Below are positions 1 to 7,013 of a stretch of DNA of 14,779 nt, piece by piece (the first letter of the stretch is position 1; every line of letters begins with the position of its first letter). Both the position numbers and the translations under genes were made by a program. The notes below the pieces were generated by a model. That model saw only the letters and a program-made list of their open reading frames with translations. It had not been told where the DNA came from and did not search any database. Where the stretch lies: positions 1-14,779 of the forward strand of contig CALVTV010000140.1 of NCBI GenBank assembly GCA_944363005.1, written 5' to 3'. Origin of the DNA: an uncultured Clostridia bacterium (GTDB taxonomy: Bacteria; Bacillota; Clostridia; Christensenellales; Aristaeellaceae).

Positions 1-31
1 CGTATTGAAGTAAAAACGCAGAAACAAGAAA

Positions 32-58
32 TTAGCACTCTATGCTTGACAGTGCTAA
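32..58 (+). promoter_or_regulatory. CIRCE operator (HrcA binding site)
   Basis: The inverted repeat TTAGCACTC-N9-CAGTGCTAA matches the CIRCE consensus TTAGCACTC-N9-GAGTGCTAA with one mismatch, at the first base of the right arm, and has the exact 9-base spacer. CIRCE is the operator bound by the HrcA repressor, which is released when GroE is titrated by unfolded protein. Here it contains the -35 hexamer of the hsp20 promoter, so bound HrcA would block RNA polymerase. Confidence 0.9.
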
Positions 59-74
59 TCTGATGTGATAGAAT
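46..74 (+). promoter_or_regulatory. sigma-A promoter of hsp20
   Basis: A perfect -35 TTGACA (46-51) is followed by a 17-base spacer and -10 TAGAAT (69-74). A TG at 66-67 makes it an extended -10. Transcription should start near 80-82, leaving a leader of about 72 nt. The -35 lies inside the CIRCE repeat. Confidence 0.85.
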
Positions 75-78
75 AACC

Positions 79-120
79 ATGTCAACGGAAGGAAGGGAAA
101 ACCCGGAAGCCCGCTGACAT
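79..120 (+). other. possible 5' leader hairpin of hsp20 mRNA
   Basis: The arms ATGTCA (79-84) and TGACAT (115-120) are exact inverse complements. One mismatch further in, CGG (86-88) can pair with CCG (111-113), and the interior holds GGG-AAAA-CCC (95-104). It would lie at or just downstream of the predicted transcript 5' end, well before the ribosome binding site at 140-145. A role in mRNA stability or temperature sensing is only an inference, and there is no T-run, so it is not a terminator. Confidence 0.35.
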
Positions 121-153
121 CAGAATGGATTCAATCGACAGGAGGAATGAAGT

Positions 154-567
154 ATGTTGCTTTCCAATGTGTTCTCTGATATGTTTGACGATATGTTCAG
201 CACCCCGACGTACAAGACGGCCGCTCAGCCGATGATGAGCTGCGATATCCATGAGTTCGACGATCATTACGAACTGTCCATGGATCTGGCCGGCTTCAAG
301 AAGGAAGATATCAAGGCGGAACTCAAGGACGGGTATCTGACCATCAAGGCGGAGCGCAGCAACAAGGAAGAGCAGCGCGACGATGGCGGCCGGATGATCC
401 GCAGCGAGCGCTTTATGGGCACCTGCCAGCGCACGTTCTACGTGGGCGAGCATGTGCGCCGCGAGAATGTGAGCGCTGCGTTTGAGGATGGCGTGCTCAA
501 GCTGAGCATTCCGAAGCAGGTGCAGCAGCCGCAGGTGGAGGAGCGCCACTACATCGACATTCAGTAA
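154..567 (+). CDS. Hsp20/alpha-crystallin family small heat shock protein
   Basis: This is a 137-residue ATP-independent holdase that binds unfolding proteins in the cytoplasm as an oligomer. The alpha-crystallin domain covers about residues 28-120. It includes the family motif A-x3-D-G-V-L at 108-115, close to the usual A-x3-N-G-V-L. The C-terminus ends in I-D-I (134-136), the IxI anchor that docks into neighbouring subunits in this family. The N-terminal arm is short and Phe/Met-rich, as is common for Hsp18-type proteins. The start is fixed by AGGAGG at 140-145, eight bases before ATG. It is a single-gene unit between a CIRCE-regulated promoter and a strong terminator, so it is probably HrcA-repressed and heat-induced. 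Confidence 0.95.
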   Translation: MLLSNVFSDMFDDMFSTPTYKTAAQPMMSCDIHEFDDHYELSMDLAGFKKEDIKAELKDGYLTIKAERSNKEEQRDDGGRMIRSERFMGTCQRTFYVGEHVRRENVSAAFEDGVLKLSIPKQVQQPQVEERHYIDIQ

Positions 568-581
568 CGGATGCGAAGAAG

Positions 582-608
582 TCCGGGGAGCGATCCCCGG
601 ATTTTTTT
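582..608 (+). terminator. Rho-independent terminator of hsp20
   Basis: An 8-bp perfect stem, TCCGGGGA (582-589) with TCCCCGGA (594-601), closes a GCGA loop (590-593). It is followed directly by seven T (602-608). It begins 15 bases after the hsp20 stop codon. Confidence 0.95.
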
Positions 609-683
609 CTGCCTTCAAAGGCTGTGCTTGCTGGTGCGCCGCAGGGGATTGGCGGGGCAATGACTCAGCAGCGGCCCGGGATG

Positions 684-712
684 TTGATAAATTGCGGAAA
701 TTGCCGTATAAT
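684..712 (+). promoter_or_regulatory. sigma-A promoter of the MBL-tex operon
   Basis: The -35 TTGATA (684-689) is separated by exactly 17 bases from a perfect -10 TATAAT (707-712). It lies 36 bases before the start codon of the metallo-hydrolase and downstream of the hsp20 terminator. No operator-like repeat is visible around it. Confidence 0.85.
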
Positions 713-747
713 AAAAGGGAATTCTTGCCGATGAGGAGGCCATTTCC

Positions 748-1557
748 ATGGAACAACTACATGTGCTGGGGACAGGCTATGCCTTGGCAACCTGGTGTTA
801 TAATACCTGCTTTGCCATCACCAACGAGCAGGGCACACTCCTTGTGGATGCCGGAGGTGGCAACGGCATTCTCCGTCAGATGGAGGACGCCCGGATCGGC
901 TTTGATACGGTACATGATTTTTTCATTACCCATGCGCATCCCGACCATCTTTGCGGCGCAATCTGGGTGCTGCGCAAGATCATGACCATGATGCGCGCGG
1001 GTGCCTACGAAGGAGAACTGCATATCTACTGCCACGCAACGGTGCATGCGGGATTGCAGGCCATGGCGGAACTCATGCTCCAGAAGAAGTTTGTGAAACT
1101 CATCGGGGACCGTGTCCATTTTCACGACATCGTGGACGGCATGAAGGCCACGCTTTGCGGCTACCCGGTGACGTTCTTTGACATCGGCTCCACCAAGCTG
1201 CTTCAATTCGGTTTTACGATGCCGCTGCACAGTGGCGCCCAGCTCACCTGCCTGGGGGACGAACCCTACAACCCCGTCTGTAGCCGGTATGTCGAGGGCA
1301 CGGATTGGCTGCTTTGCGAGGCCTTTTGCCTGCACGCGCATGCCGACGTGTTTAAGCCCTACGAAAAGCACCACAGCACCGTTTTGGATGCGGCCCGGCT
1401 CGCGCAGGAGCTCCACGTGGGCCATCTGGTGCTCTGGCATACGGAGGACAAGCACCTCGCCCAGCGCAAGGCGCTCTACAGCGCGGAGGCGCGAGAGGCG
1501 TTTGAGGGTGATCTGTACGTGCCGGACGACCTCGATGTGATTCGGCTTGGACAGTGA
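748..1557 (+). CDS. RNase Z-like metallo-beta-lactamase fold hydrolase
   Basis: This 269-residue cytoplasmic protein has the signature of MBL-fold metal-dependent hydrolases: H62-x-H64-x-D66-H67, an H161 just before L-G-D171, and a late H231. These are the expected ligands of a two-metal (usually Zn) centre. The N-terminal L-G-T-G block and the H-S-T...L-V-L-W-H pattern at about 209-231 resemble the RNase Z/ElaC branch. I do not see that family's usual exosite insertion, so tRNA 3' processing is not assured; it could be a phosphodiesterase or another hydrolase. The start is ATG, eight bases after GAGGAGG (733-739). It is the first gene of the operon, and tex begins 12 bases after its stop. 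Confidence 0.85.
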   Translation: MEQLHVLGTGYALATWCYNTCFAITNEQGTLLVDAGGGNGILRQMEDARIGFDTVHDFFITHAHPDHLCGAIWVLRKIMTMMRAGAYEGELHIYCHATVHAGLQAMAELMLQKKFVKLIGDRVHFHDIVDGMKATLCGYPVTFFDIGSTKLLQFGFTMPLHSGAQLTCLGDEPYNPVCSRYVEGTDWLLCEAFCLHAHADVFKPYEKHHSTVLDAARLAQELHVGHLVLWHTEDKHLAQRKALYSAEAREAFEGDLYVPDDLDVIRLGQ

Positions 1558-1569
1558 GAAAGGAAGCGA

Positions 1570-3723
1570 ATGATGGATATCACTGCACTGCTCTCTCAGG
1601 AGTTTGGAACGCAGCGCGCGATTGTCGAGCGCGTTGTGGGCTTGATTGATGAGGGCAACACCATTCCTTTTATCGCGCGCTATCGCAAGGAAATGACCGG
1701 TGCGATGGACGACCAGAAGCTGCGCGAAATGAGCGAACGGCTGGAGTACCTGCGCGGATTGCAAAAGCGCAGGGAGGCCATTGAGCACGCCATTGAGGAA
1801 CAGGGCAAACTGGATGACGGATTGCGCCGGAAGCTGGCCGATGCGCTCACGCTCTCCGAGCTGGAGGATTTATACCGCCCTTACAAGCAAAAACGCCGCA
1901 CGCGCGCCATGATTGCCAAGGAAAAAGGGGTGGAACCGCTCGCGGTTGCGCTGTTTGCGCAGCGGCGGGGAGACGACCCGCAACGTCTGGCGCAAGCGTA
2001 CGTCAATCAAGAGCTGGGCGTTGACAGCGTGGAAACGGCGCTGGCCCTGGCCCGGGACATCATCGCGGAGCAGATCAGCGACAGCGCGCAAATCCGCGCA
2101 AGCCTGCGTGCGCTCATCCGGCGCATCGGTGTGCTTACGAGCCATGCGGCCAAGGAAGAGGAGAGCGTCTATCAGCCCTATTATGACTACAAGGAGCCGG
2201 TCATGCGCGTCGCGGGCCATCGCGTGCTCGCCCTCAACCGAGGAGAGCGCGAGGGCTTTTTGAAGGTTGCCGTCGAAGTGGACGAGGCGCAGGCCATGCA
2301 GACGATTTGCCGCGCGGTCATCAATCCGCCCAGCGCCTGCTGCGAGGTTGTGCGCGAAGCGGCCAAGGACGCCTGGCAAAGGCTGATTGAGCCGTCCCTG
2401 GAGCGGGAAATCCGCACGGAATTGACCGACAGGGCCAACGAAGGCGCGATTCGTGTTTTTGGTCAGAATTTGCAGCAACTGCTCATGCAGCCGCCCATCC
2501 GGGGCAGGGTGACGCTGGGGGTGGACCCCGGTTTTCGAACGGGATGCAAGTTGGCGGTTGTCGATGGCAACGGAAAGGTACTCGAAACGGGCGTGGGCCA
2601 TTTCACGATCCCGGGCCAAACCCGCGCTAAAGAAGAGGCGAAGGCGCTCATCCTTTCCATGGTTCGCCGCCATGGCGTGACGGCCATCGCCATCGGCAAC
2701 GGCACGGCCTCCCGCGAGAGCGAGCAGTTCATTGCCTCGCTCTTGCCGGACATGCCCGCCGGGGTGCAGTACACGATGGTCAGCGAGGCCGGTGCGAGCG
2801 TGTATTCGGCCAGCAAGCTTGCCGCCAAGGAGTTCCCGGATTACGACGTCTCCCTGCGCAGCGCGGTTTCCATCGCCCGGCGCATGCAGGACCCGCTTGC
2901 GGAGCTGGTGAAAATCGACCCCAAGGCCATCGGCGTGGGGCAGTATCAGCACGACCTCAAGCAGGCAGAACTGGAAAGCACACTGGCCGGTGTGGTGGAA
3001 AGCTGTGTGTCGAGCGTGGGCGTCGATGTGGAAACGGCCTCTCCCCAATTGCTGGAGCACGTGGCGGGCATTGGGCCTGCGCTGGCGCAGAACATCGTGG
3101 CGTACCGCGAGGAAAACGGCATCACATCGCGCGCGCAGCTGAAAAAGGTGCCCAAGCTTGGCCCCAAGGCGTTTGAGCAATGCGCGGGATTTCTGCGCGT
3201 TCACGGAACCAACCCGCTCGATGCTACGGCGGTGCATCCCGAGAGCTATCCGGCGGCGAAGGCGTTGCTTGCGGTTCTGGGCCTTGATGAAAAGGCGCTT
3301 GCGCGCGGCGGCATCAAGGGCATTGCCCAAAGGGTGGAGCAGCTTGGGCTGGCCAATCTGGCAAAGCAGCTGAACGTTGGCGAGATGACGCTTCAGGATA
3401 TCGTTGCCGAACTGGAAAAGCCGGGACGCGATCCGCGGGAGGCCTTGCCGCCGCCTGTATTGCGCACGGATGTGCTGGATATCGCGGACCTGAAGCCCGG
3501 CATGGAGCTCACGGGAACGGTGCGAAATGTGATCGACTTCGGCGCGTTTGGGGACATCGGCGTGCATCAGGATGGTCTGGTGCACATCTCCCGCATGGCG
3601 GACCGGTTTATTCGCCATCCCAGCGAGGTGGTCAGCGTCGGCGATGTGGTGAAGGTCTGGGTGGTCGAGGTGGATGAAAAGCGCAAGCGCATTGCGCTGA
3701 CGATGGTCAAAGACCGCAAATGA
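1570..3723 (+). CDS. tex: Tex family S1 RNA-binding transcription accessory protein
   Basis: At 717 residues this is a full-length Tex, a conserved nucleic-acid-binding protein related to eukaryotic Spt6 and linked to transcription and RNA handling. Domains in order are an N-terminal helical region (about 1-200), a YqgF/RNase H-like domain beginning near residue 312 (V-T-L-G-V-D-P-G-F-R-T-G), helix-hairpin-helix repeats (about 491-545, with G-I-G-P-A and P-K-L-G-P-K), and a C-terminal S1 domain (about 640-712, ending I-A-L-T-M-V). Two ATG codons sit in tandem at 1570 and 1573. The ribosome site AGGAAG (1561-1566) is 3 bases from the first and 6 from the second, so translation may begin at the second, with one residue fewer. 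It is tightly coupled to the metallo-hydrolase upstream. Confidence 0.97.
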   Translation: MMDITALLSQEFGTQRAIVERVVGLIDEGNTIPFIARYRKEMTGAMDDQKLREMSERLEYLRGLQKRREAIEHAIEEQGKLDDGLRRKLADALTLSELEDLYRPYKQKRRTRAMIAKEKGVEPLAVALFAQRRGDDPQRLAQAYVNQELGVDSVETALALARDIIAEQISDSAQIRASLRALIRRIGVLTSHAAKEEESVYQPYYDYKEPVMRVAGHRVLALNRGEREGFLKVAVEVDEAQAMQTICRAVINPPSACCEVVREAAKDAWQRLIEPSLEREIRTELTDRANEGAIRVFGQNLQQLLMQPPIRGRVTLGVDPGFRTGCKLAVVDGNGKVLETGVGHFTIPGQTRAKEEAKALILSMVRRHGVTAIAIGNGTASRESEQFIASLLPDMPAGVQYTMVSEAGASVYSASKLAAKEFPDYDVSLRSAVSIARRMQDPLAELVKIDPKAIGVGQYQHDLKQAELESTLAGVVESCVSSVGVDVETASPQLLEHVAGIGPALAQNIVAYREENGITSRAQLKKVPKLGPKAFEQCAGFLRVHGTNPLDATAVHPESYPAAKALLAVLGLDEKALARGGIKGIAQRVEQLGLANLAKQLNVGEMTLQDIVAELEKPGRDPREALPPPVLRTDVLDIADLKPGMELTGTVRNVIDFGAFGDIGVHQDGLVHISRMADRFIRHPSEVVSVGDVVKVWVVEVDEKRKRIALTMVKDRK

Positions 3724-3749
3724 CGAAGCAGGCGTAAGGTGGGAAGTAC

Positions 3750-5189
3750 ATGCGATACGGGGCGCTGATTGTGCTGTTGCTGGCGTTGCTGGGGATGAGT
3801 CCGGCCTTGGCGGAAGAGATGGCCTTTGGCGGCTCGCAGGAGGACCGGCTCGATGATGTGATTGCGTTGCGCGACGGCCTGTTTGCCGTCGGCACAACGG
3901 CATCTTCGGACGGCGACCTCTCCGACAGAACGCGAAGCGGCGAGACAGGCTGGGCATTGCGCATCGATGCGCAGGGAAAGAAAATGTGGAATTTCTGCTC
4001 GGCCAAGTCCGGCATGATGCGCATGAGCGAACCTTACGCTTTTGCCGACGGCACGTTTTCCCTCGTGCTGACGGATGATACATTCCAGCGCGGGGAGTGG
4101 ATTCACCTCTCAGAGCGCGGAATCCAGATCTCGCGCGTCGCAATTCCCGAAGTAGAAACGCTCTGCCCGAATGGGTTGCGGGGACAAATTGTCGGCCTTG
4201 CGAACTGTAGCGGGGAGAATGGCCCGTATTTGGGGATCGTGATGACCCATGCGGACAATGGCTCCCTGTGCTGTGTGGCGCTGTTTGAGGACGGCATGAC
4301 GCGCAGCTGCGGTGAGTTTTACGGCGACAACCAGGGCGTGCTGTTGGGAAATGAGGCGGAGGGCACCCTTTGGCATATCGGCGTTGACCTGGGTGCGCTG
4401 GCATTGACGAGGCTTGAGCCGGGGACCTCGCCCCGGACGCATACGCTTTTTCCGCTGGATGAAGGCATGAACAGCGTCAGCGACGCGCTCATCGGCAGTG
4501 ACGGGAGCATGACGATCTGCGGCCAAACGATGACGGCAGACCAAAAGACCAACGGTTTTTTGCTTCGGCTGAGCGCGGAAGGTGAAGTGCTCTTTGCGCA
4601 TACGCTGACGGAGTTTCCGGTGCTCGATCGCTTGATAGAAACGGAAACCGGGTATGCTGTCTACGCGTTCAATGATGCGAATGGAGTGCTGCTGTATTTT
4701 GACGAAGATGGCGGCGCACTCGGTGAGGTGAATTTGCAGGAGATTCCGCTGGATGTTGTCAATTTCGGCGGAACGACGATGCTGCTCACCTATGAGGAAC
4801 AGCGCGGGGCGCCACAGGCCGTGTTTGTGCCTGTCTCGTATCTTGAAATGGAAACCGTTGCGCTTGCCCCCGTGATCACGCCCACCCCTGCGCCTTCTGC
4901 TTCGCGCATTGTGCTGGGAAACGGTTATTTGCTTTGCAGCGATAGCGGTGCCAGTGGGGTGACGGTATCCATGATCGATGCGCAGGGCAGAACCCGCTGG
5001 AAGACGCGCACCCCCATTCATACCGCGGCAGACCGGCTTGTCTGGGAGAGCGCGGAATACACGCGCGAAGGCGACATCAAACTCAGCGGACACTACGAAA
5101 CGAATTCCGATTCCGGCGTTGTTCGGGAAAACGCATCGGCGTTGCTCAGCGCAGATGGCGTTTTGCGGGGAATTCATACGGAAAAATGA
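3750..5189 (+). CDS. secreted beta-propeller-like protein of unknown function
   Basis: The product is 479 residues. It has a signal peptide (M-R, a hydrophobic core at about 4-16, then P-A-L-A with likely cleavage after A21), so it is exported. The mature N-terminus carries 'GGS..D' and 'GLFAVGTT.SSDGDLS' followed by 'ALRIDAQGKKMWNF'. This is the repeat style of clostridial secreted propeller proteins, where a strand recording a value is followed by '(D)A.G...W'. Similar elements recur at about 272-283 (L-L-R-L-S-A-E-G-E) and 409-417 (M-I-D-A-Q-G-R-T-R). A Pro/Thr-rich linker (about 375-382, T-P-T-P-A-P-S-A) separates a short C-terminal part. I see no catalytic motif, cell-wall anchor or transmembrane helix beyond the signal. 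The ribosome site AAGGTGGG precedes ATG. It lies 26 bases after tex, so probably in the same operon, although no functional link to Tex is obvious. Confidence 0.7.
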   Translation: MRYGALIVLLLALLGMSPALAEEMAFGGSQEDRLDDVIALRDGLFAVGTTASSDGDLSDRTRSGETGWALRIDAQGKKMWNFCSAKSGMMRMSEPYAFADGTFSLVLTDDTFQRGEWIHLSERGIQISRVAIPEVETLCPNGLRGQIVGLANCSGENGPYLGIVMTHADNGSLCCVALFEDGMTRSCGEFYGDNQGVLLGNEAEGTLWHIGVDLGALALTRLEPGTSPRTHTLFPLDEGMNSVSDALIGSDGSMTICGQTMTADQKTNGFLLRLSAEGEVLFAHTLTEFPVLDRLIETETGYAVYAFNDANGVLLYFDEDGGALGEVNLQEIPLDVVNFGGTTMLLTYEEQRGAPQAVFVPVSYLEMETVALAPVITPTPAPSASRIVLGNGYLLCSDSGASGVTVSMIDAQGRTRWKTRTPIHTAADRLVWESAEYTREGDIKLSGHYETNSDSGVVRENASALLSADGVLRGIHTEK

Positions 5190-5249
5190 GCGCATACTGA
5201 CAGCCAAATGATCAAGAAATCCGGTACGCCGGAGAAATAGGAGCAAAAT

Positions 5250-6635
5250 TTGAACAAGGATGTTGTGATTGTCGGCGCGGGGCCTGCGGGCATCTTCACC
5301 GCGCTGGAAATGATTCGTAACGGCAGCAAAAAGAGCATACTCATCGTGGAAAAAGGGCAGCCGATTGAAAAACGGCGCTGTCCCAAGACGGTGACCCACA
5401 AGTGCATGGGGTGCCATCCCTGCCATATCACGACCGGTTTTTCCGGCGCGGGCGCGTTTTCCGACGGCAAGTTGTCGCTTTCCTACGAGGTGGGCGGCGA
5501 TTTCCCGACGCTGATCGGCGAACAGAACGCGCAGGCGCTGATCGATTATACGGACGGCATTTACCTGGACTTCGGCGCGGAAACGCATGTGGAGGGCTTG
5601 GGCAATACCGATGAGGTGCGCGAAATCCGCCACAGGGCGATTCAGGCGGGCCTCAAGCTCGTCGATTGCCCCATTCGCCACTTGGGCACGGAAAAGGCGC
5701 AGACGCTGTACCTGGCCATTGAGCACTACTTGCAGGAGCACGGCGTGGAGATGCTCTTTGGCTGGGAGTGCGAGGAGCTGCTGATGGAGGGAGAAACCTG
5801 CCTGGGCGTCTCCCTTCGCCGGGGAAGCGAAACGCAGGAAATCCGCGCAGCGCATACCGTCGTGGCCACGGGCCGCCGCGGTGCGGACTGGCTTGAAAAG
5901 CTCTGCGCCGAACATGGAATCGCGCATCAGCCGGGCACGGTGGACATCGGCGTGCGCGTAGAGGTGCGCAATGAGGTGATGGAGAAGGTCAATCGCGTGC
6001 TCTACGAGAGCAAGCTGATCGGCTATCCGCGCCCCTTCAAGAACAAGGTGCGCACGTTCTGCCAAAATCCCGGCGGCTTTGTCAGCCAGGAGAATTACGA
6101 CAACGACCTGGCCGTGGTCAACGGCCACTCCTATAAGGACACCAAGAGCGACAACACCAACGTTTCCGTGCTCTGCAGCCACAACTTTTCCGTGCCGTTC
6201 AATCAGCCGATCGCCTACGCGCAGAAGGTGGGCGAGCTGACAAACATGCTGGCCAACGGACACATCCTGGTGCAGCGCTTTGGCGACATCCTCGACGGCA
6301 AGCGCACCTGGCAAAAGGAGCTGGCGCAATCGAACTTGCGGCCGACGCTGCCGGACGCGGTTGCGGGCGACATTACCGCGGCCATGCCCTACCGCGCGAT
6401 GATCAACATCATCAATTTCATTCAGGCGGTGGACATCGTCGTGCCGGGCTTTGCCGCGCCGGAGACGCTGCTGTATTCCCCGGAACTCAAGTTCTACTCC
6501 AACCGCGTGAAGATGGACGAAGAATTGAACACCAACGTAAAGGGCTTGCATTGTCTGGGCGATTCTTCCGGCTGGACGCGCGGACTGATGATGGCCTCGG
6601 CCATGGGCGTGCTCATGGGCAGAAAGCTGGCCTGA
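5250..6635 (+). CDS. COG2509-type FAD-dependent dehydrogenase
   Basis: This is a 461-residue flavoprotein. The N-terminal Rossmann motif V-G-A-G-P-A-G (8-14) binds the FAD dinucleotide. The C-terminal G-D-S-S-G-W-T-R-G block is the second FAD-contacting element typical of these dehydrogenases. The region at about 62-76 (T-G-F-S-G-A-G-A-F-S-D-G-K-L-S) matches the conserved core of the COG2509 family, whose substrate is unknown. Four cysteines, C44-x7-C52-x2-C55-x2-C58, sit just before that core and could hold a metal or Fe-S centre. Translation starts at TTG: AGGAG (5239-5243) is six bases upstream and the Rossmann fold begins at once, with no competing ATG. A small hairpin (5220-5233, loop TACG) lies just before the ribosome site. 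It sits 60 bases after the secreted-protein gene, probably in the same operon. Confidence 0.88.
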   Translation: MNKDVVIVGAGPAGIFTALEMIRNGSKKSILIVEKGQPIEKRRCPKTVTHKCMGCHPCHITTGFSGAGAFSDGKLSLSYEVGGDFPTLIGEQNAQALIDYTDGIYLDFGAETHVEGLGNTDEVREIRHRAIQAGLKLVDCPIRHLGTEKAQTLYLAIEHYLQEHGVEMLFGWECEELLMEGETCLGVSLRRGSETQEIRAAHTVVATGRRGADWLEKLCAEHGIAHQPGTVDIGVRVEVRNEVMEKVNRVLYESKLIGYPRPFKNKVRTFCQNPGGFVSQENYDNDLAVVNGHSYKDTKSDNTNVSVLCSHNFSVPFNQPIAYAQKVGELTNMLANGHILVQRFGDILDGKRTWQKELAQSNLRPTLPDAVAGDITAAMPYRAMINIINFIQAVDIVVPGFAAPETLLYSPELKFYSNRVKMDEELNTNVKGLHCLGDSSGWTRGLMMASAMGVLMGRKLA

Positions 6636-6660
6636 ACGGCAAACAAAGGGGGCTTGCCCG

Positions 6661-6954
6661 ATGAATTACTGCGAAAAATGCCACATGCTTCTGGAGGAAG
6701 CGACCTGTCCGGAATGCGGGGGCAAGCGCCTGCGCCCGGTTCAGGAGGACGATTACTGCCTTCTCGCGGAAAAAGAGGAACTGTGGGCCGGCATGCTGGA
6801 AGAACTGCTGACAAACGAAGGCATTTCGTGCGTGCGTGTGGGCATGAGAGGGGCCGCGCTGGTGGTCAATTGCGGCGCTTCGGAGCGCTACCGGATGTAC
6901 GTGCCGTATCGCGAGCTGGAGCGGGCTAAGGATTTGCTTTCGTTGATCCGGTGA
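6661..6954 (+). CDS. small zinc-ribbon protein with DUF2007-like domain
   Basis: This 97-residue protein opens with a zinc-ribbon knuckle pair, C4-x2-C7 and C16-x2-C19. About 45 residues from L37 onward (E-L-L-T-N-E-G-I-S-C-V-R-V... to the C-terminal Y-R-E-L-E-R-A-K-D-L-L) resemble the short ferredoxin-like DUF2007 'putative signal transducing' domain. Its molecular role is unknown. AAAGGGGG (6645-6652) lies eight bases before ATG. It follows the FAD dehydrogenase by 25 bases and precedes the operon terminator, so it is the last gene of the unit. The zinc-ribbon call rests on cysteine spacing. The DUF2007 call is by resemblance and less certain. Confidence 0.7.
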   Translation: MNYCEKCHMLLEEATCPECGGKRLRPVQEDDYCLLAEKEELWAGMLEELLTNEGISCVRVGMRGAALVVNCGASERYRMYVPYRELERAKDLLSLIR

Positions 6955-6968
6955 GCAAAGAATCATGA

Positions 6969-7002
6969 AAAAACAGGGGACGCAAAAGCGTTCCCTGTTT
7001 TT
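6969..7002. terminator. bidirectional Rho-independent terminator
   Basis: A 15-bp stem (6969-6983 with 6988-7002, one G-T pair) closes an AAAA loop. The right arm ends in five T on the plus strand and the left arm begins with six A, which reads as a T-run on the minus strand. It lies between the convergent zinc-ribbon gene and ABC exporter gene, 14 bases after the stop of one and 11 bases from the stop of the other, so it probably ends both transcripts. Confidence 0.93.
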
Positions 7003-7013
7003 GTAGATATTGT

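Noticed and set aside
5220..5233. Hairpin TCCGG-TACG-CCGGA as a terminator before the FAD dehydrogenase
   Set aside because: The stem is only five bp and there is no T-run. It is at most a local structure ahead of the ribosome site.
4110..6551. An 813-codon minus-strand open frame
   Set aside because: It is antisense to the secreted-protein and FAD dehydrogenase genes, with Arg/His-rich composition and no family motif. The opposite strand has clear ribosome sites and motifs.
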